DNA from: Anodontia alba
Taxonomy: Eukaryota > Mollusca > Bivalvia > Lucinida > Lucinidae
Assembly (NCBI GenBank): GCA_964016985.1
Contig: OZ024833.1
Span: forward strand, 66,046,712 to 66,110,711
DNA: 64,000 nucleotides
Direction of reading: 5' to 3'
This document shows positions 56,601-62,600 of this stretch, one piece after another (position 1 is the first letter of the stretch; every line of letters begins with the position of its first letter). The translations under genes and the position numbers were made by a program. The notes below the pieces were generated by a model, which had not been told where the DNA came from, did not search any database, and saw only the letters and a list, made by a program, of their open reading frames with translations.

Positions 56601-59600
56601 TAAATCTGTTTATCTGTGACTGTATAGTTGGAAAGGCATTTATACATTTAAGTGGTGACCCAATAACATTGTAATGCTTCTGCCTGGAAGATATAAAAAC
56701 ATGCATGGCTACAGGAATCCATGTAATACTCTTTATGAGGTGTTTGGAGTACCTGACAGATTTAAAATTTTAAGTTTTAGACTTTGTCAAGTAGTAGGTC
56801 ACAAAAGATTAATATCATATTTCTCTAAGTACTGGAACAGACAAGCCTTGTCAAACAGTGTGGACATAGATCAGACATCTCAGACTATGCAATTTGATCA
56901 TGGTCTATACTGTTTGCCACTCACGCAGCAGTTTTTAGGGACATCAATAGGTAGTGGAAGTGACCTGTTCAAATTATTGCACAAGTATGGTAAGCCAGGT
57001 AAACAAAAACAGACGAACTGACAAATGCAGGGAAAGCATATTAATCATATCTGGCTTCTGATAATATTTAGTGTGATTGGAAAAGATTTTTTTTCTTTTT
57101 GTATTTTATATGGATAAATGAATATATACATTATAGAAATGTCAGTCATAAACAGGTTTAATACTAGAATTTGTTTTTCTACAAAAACACAGATGTCTCC
57201 GCCCTTTTTGGTGTCATATTGTATTGTACATTCAGCGAACATTTATATTAACTAAAGAGATTCCAAGGGAAATAACTGAAAAAGTATAAATGCAAGAGTT
57301 ATGGTTCTTGCACTTTGCAGGTCGTCTAATAGCCAAAGATACCTTGAGCCCAGGACCCTGAAAATAAAACTTGCACGCAATATTGGCATACCCAACATTT
57401 GTGTGAATTTATATTAAAATCCATCAATAAATGTAGGTGCTAGAGTGATGACAAAGTTTTTCTAAATAGCCACAGTGACCTTGAGCCCAGGACCCTGTAG
57501 ACGCTAGAGAATGACAAAAGGTGAACATATGTACGTACATACGAGCTTACGTACATACTTATGTACGGGACAAAACCTATATTCCCTCTACAATTTCGTG
57601 TTTTACATCTCTTTCAACAGTATTTAAGTCATATTATTGCATAAAAAGCAGTGCCACACGTTATATACAGCCGTGCATTAACGGGTGAAAAGCCATATAT
57701 TAACAAGGCAATTCACGCACTGTAAATGCACAGCTATGCAACTTTCAATATGATCGTACCGGGGTCACAGATTTGCTGCCATTACAAGATGTGCACTGTG
57801 TGGCCCTAGAATGACGAGATGTGCACTGCTCGGCCCTAGAACGAGCATAGTCCATGGCAATTACGTTCGCCAGACATCGGTGAAAAGACAAAAAAAAAAA
57901 AATGCGCAAGAAATAACGCGAAATGGAGCAAATGTTTTCAGTTTTTATGCAGTAATAGGGATTGAACATGGTTTTTCAATGCATTAACATTCGCCAGGTC
58001 CCTTGGGAGGTGTTGAAAACCGTGGCCTTCGGCCTCGGTTTTTAACACCTCCCACGGGACCTGGCAAATGTTAATGCATGAAAAACCATGTTTGATCCCT
58101 ATATTGAGACCAGAAAATGGCAATAATGATGGGCTCAATGCAATGAAGTGCCATACATCCTTGGACTGATTTCAGTCTTGAGTGGGGTTCAAACCAAGGA
58201 CCTCTTGATCCACAATATGAAGTGCTCGGACATGCAGACACTTCTACCCTGAAAGGAAAGAATTTACTCTAAGGCTGGCTAATCTGAGCTGAAAAGATAA
58301 TTGATTATCTGTCCTGCCATTGTGATTGCTAATCGATTAGTAATCACTGAAGATTTGGTAATAATTCTAACTGTCTGGCTGAGCCTGACTCTTACAATAT
58401 GTTATACTTTACTGTATTTGTTCATTAAGGCCTGAGCAAACAGTGTAGACCCAGATGAGATGCCACAAAATGCTGTGTCTCATCAGGGTCTACACTCTTT
58501 GCCACTTGTCCAGCTAATTTTAGACACAACACTGGGAAGTAAATTGTACTTGTCCAAATTTTTGATAAAGTATGGTATTTGCTTGTGTTGAGGTTTTACA
58601 GCCCTGTCAACCCAACGGGATCACGTTGAGCGCAGTCAGTTTACCTAGCCACACTTTTACTGGGCAGGTTTGGCCTCGGTGGCTCAATTGGATGCGCCGT
58701 CCGACTGGAGACCAGGAGGTCACAGGTTCAACCCCCGCCGAGGTCGGCAACATTCTTTCGTGGAGATTGATCATGAAATATTTTCTACGGTCATTCTCTC
58801 CCTTCCACTGGTTCAAGAAGGGCAGTTGTCAGTTTCTGGCGAAAGAATATGCACAATACTGGTTAACCACTTATAGGACTAAGCCTGCCCAGTAAACGTG
58901 TGGTTAGGTAAAATGACCGCTCTCGACATGACCCTATTGGGTTGACTGGGCCGTAAAACCTCAACACAAACAAACTGGGCAGGTTTTGTCCTTTAGGCGG
59001 TTAACCAGTATTGTGTACATTCTTTCTCCAGAAACCGACAACTGCCCTTCTTGAATCAGCAGAAGGGAGAGAATGACCGTAGAAAATATTTCATGATCAA
59101 ATCTCCATGAAAGTATGTTGCCGACCCGGCAGGGGTTGAACCCACAATCTTCTGATTACCAGTCGGACGCACATCCAACTGAGCCACCGAGACCAGCTAA
59201 AGTATGGTAAGTGGTTGAGGTGTCTGAATACTGTGTATTGTGTTGTGGTTTAACGACACGTCAACCCTTGTGGGTCATTTTGTGTCGTCTCCCAGAGAAA
59301 GGGAGAAAAGAGATAGAAGAGATAGTAGAAGAGATGAAAGAGAGGAACAGGGAAGAAACAGAAGAAATAAAAACATTCCCCCTCTACCATTACCTACTTC
59401 AACGATAGCAGGCCTTGCCCAACTGTAAGCCAATATCAGTTGGACGCCCCGGTGACACAAGATACATGACACCTTCGCACCACCCGACCACCCCCGTCTG
59501 AATACTAAAGGTAACTATGGTAAAGTAACCGGCACAGAAATCATATGATCAATTATTAGCAAATCTGTAACAATAATCATTTTTGTGGAATTTATCAATC

Positions 59601-62600
59601 AGTTAATCCAATTAATTGTGCCAGCCTTAATCTACTCCCAATGGAGTGACAGCAAATTCTTTTTTTTCGGAGTAGACTTTTTTCCAGACAGGAGGTGCAA
59701 CATTTTGACAGAGTTGCTTGTGCTGAAAGTATATTTCTTACATTTAAAAGTTAAAGGTATAAATGAGTACTTACATGAAAAGGCCAAAGGCATCATTTGG
59801 ATTTATCTGAAAGAAAAACATCAACATTACCATGTGGCATTCTGGGCCCAGTTGTTCAAAACTAACGATGTCGTTAGTTAATGTGCCATTAAAACTTTGA
59901 CCATTAAATATAGCAAATATGTTACCAATTTTTGCTGAAAAATGTGAATAGCTTTTGCATTTGCAAAAGCTATTCACATTTTTTCAGCAAAAATACCTGT
60001 GATTTAGATATTGTACTTACTATTTGACCATTAACGAGCCTGTTAGGCTAACGATGCTTCAAACAACTGGGCCCTGAAGAATACCATACTACAGCTAAAG
60101 CACTTTTTTTTTTCCACCAATCAGGTGTAATAAGTAGGTATATAGATCTCTTCTACAGCCTTGAAGTGGAAGGGTGATTGGCTTTTACAAGAAGTTAAGC
60201 AATGTACATTGCAGTTAGTAACTGGATGGGGGACCATGCCAGCTTTTATGACGAAGCATGTACAGTGATTGGCTTTGTCACAAAATTAACCTTCACCACT
60301 CTCTTGGCTACTTCAGCAGATGAAAAATTGGTGATATTTTTCTTATTTTTCCCAAAAAATAGACTTAGACCATTCGAGACAATTTGCATGAAATATCAAA
60401 AACTGTTTTCTGGGAAAATAAGAAAAATATTTTAAAATGTCATCTGCTGAAAATTTTTACCCAAAGTGCCAAGAGGTAAGCAATATACATTACAGTTAGT
60501 AGTTGGATGGTGACCACAACACTTGGCTTCAAGGAAGTGCCCAGAAAATGCTACAAAAGTATCAGCATATTTCTCATTTCTCCATAAATGGCAAGCAAGC
60601 AGTCTACTAGGACACTACGACATATAATCATGGTTGCATGGAAACACTGGATCAGTATCAAAATCTTTCTAAAACCATAAATGAAGTTATCCAGGGCCCA
60701 GTTGTTCAAAGCGTCATTAGCTTAACAAGCTTGTTAAGGGTCATTTCATTAACTGTTTTAGCAGATTCAATTTACAATATTATGATATTTTTTGCTGAAA
60801 AAATGTGAGTAGCTTTTGCACATTTTTTCAGCAAAAAATTTCTGCGTATTTGCGTTCACTCGATGTAAATTTTAACGAATCGTTAACTAACGCTGTCGTT
60901 AATTTTGAACAAATGGGCCCAGAAAACGCCAAAATCATAAAGCACAACCTTCTAAAGGCCCCAAAAGAAGAGGGATGAGCTACAAACAATGACAAGACAG
61001 AACAGCATAACATCGTGTGGAGTCAAATAGTCGTATTTCAGATTTCTTAACTTTTCAGGAGAAAGAAAAAACTTTATAGTTTTTGCTAGACGTGACCAAT
61101 ATTGACGAAATTCAGACAAAATTGTATTTAAAGACATACAAATTCACTGCTATAGCTATTTTAATCTTACAGATGAGAATTCATACCATCTCTCGACTAA
61201 ATCACTTGAGTTACAACATTCTGATACATTTTTCTCTCGACTTATGACACTTAAATGCTTAGAATGCATCATCGTATCTTGGTAGAGAGACTATACAAAC
61301 TATACGATAATATTGTCGTAATGCTCGTAACTCAAGGTCTAAGGGGGTTCTAATTGGCCTGGCGGTATGAGAATTTGAGAGAAGGTGCACCAAATGGCAG
61401 GTATTCCCGCATTGCCAAAAAATCATTTTGGCAAAAAATGGACTTACAAGGTTTTGACTCGTAAATGATGATAACTGAAATAATCTACAAAGAACTGCAG
61501 TATAGGAACTGCCTTGCAACGGTCAGCAGTAAATGGCATTCTCACAATTTTCTCTCACACCTGTACAGTGCTCAGCGAGTCTTGAACCACAGTACTGAGA
61601 GGGAAGTGAGGCTTTGAAATTTCCTGCAAATTGTCCCCTACGGAGACAATTTGCATGAAATGCCAAAGCCTAGTTTAGGAGACAATTTGCATGAAATGTC
61701 AAAGCCTATTTTCTGGAAAAATTAAGAAAGATGTCATCAATTTGTTGACTCTTATAGATTTCAACTGTACTACTGTCCTTTTGACATCAGTCAGAAAGAT
61801 ATTTTTTGGTTGGCATTTTAAATGAAAATATCTTGTTCTGATTGACCGTATCTTATCAGAAACCAATTGTCTTTTCTGTTTCTGTGTTTTGTTTTCAAAT
61901 ATTTACAGTAAAATTATATGTACGGTCAAAAATTAGTCTGACCTATGCAACTGCTATAGTATTGTGTTGAGGTTTTACGGCACAGTCAACCTAATGGGGC
62001 CATGCGAGAACCACATCACTAAAACACGCCTATATAATGTTGACCCCCTTAAACCCCACTTTTATATAGTAAAACTGGGGTTTACAGGGGTATACATTAT
62101 TTTTCTTTTTTCTGCTCAAAAACATAGAATGTGGGTACTCGTTAGAACCGCCTTGGCGAGGCGGTTCTAACGAGTACCCACAATCTATGTTTTGATCAGA
62201 AATATGAAAAATATCTGAATTTTTTATCTGAAAATTTTCATTTTTTTTGGTGGTAAAATTTTTACCATATTTGAATAGGTGTGTTTTCGTAATGCACTTT
62301 TACTGGGCAGGATTAGTCCTCTAAGCTGTTAACCAGCATTGTGCATATTCTTTCATCAGAAACGGACAATTCCCCTTCTTGAATCAGCAGAAGTGAGAGA
62401 ATATTGATTAAATTCTACAGTAAAGTGATTTTTTTTAATTTTTGTCTGAGAAAATATTTTTTTTAATTTTCTGAACTAAAATGATTATGTTTCACAACAT
62501 TATTGTGAAAATTTCAGAAAATTTGAACAAGCTGAACTTGTCGAAAATCTGTCTCCAAGTTACCTACCCTACAGATTTCTGCATAACTTGCAATCATTTT

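Noticed and set aside
1196..60920. 8-bp duplication for family B (hAT assignment)
   Set aside because: Ends (C)AGGGCCC look hAT-like, but flanks of the nine copies show no convincing 8-bp repeat; TCAGTATA / TCAGTAAA at 1188 and 1442 is only suggestive.
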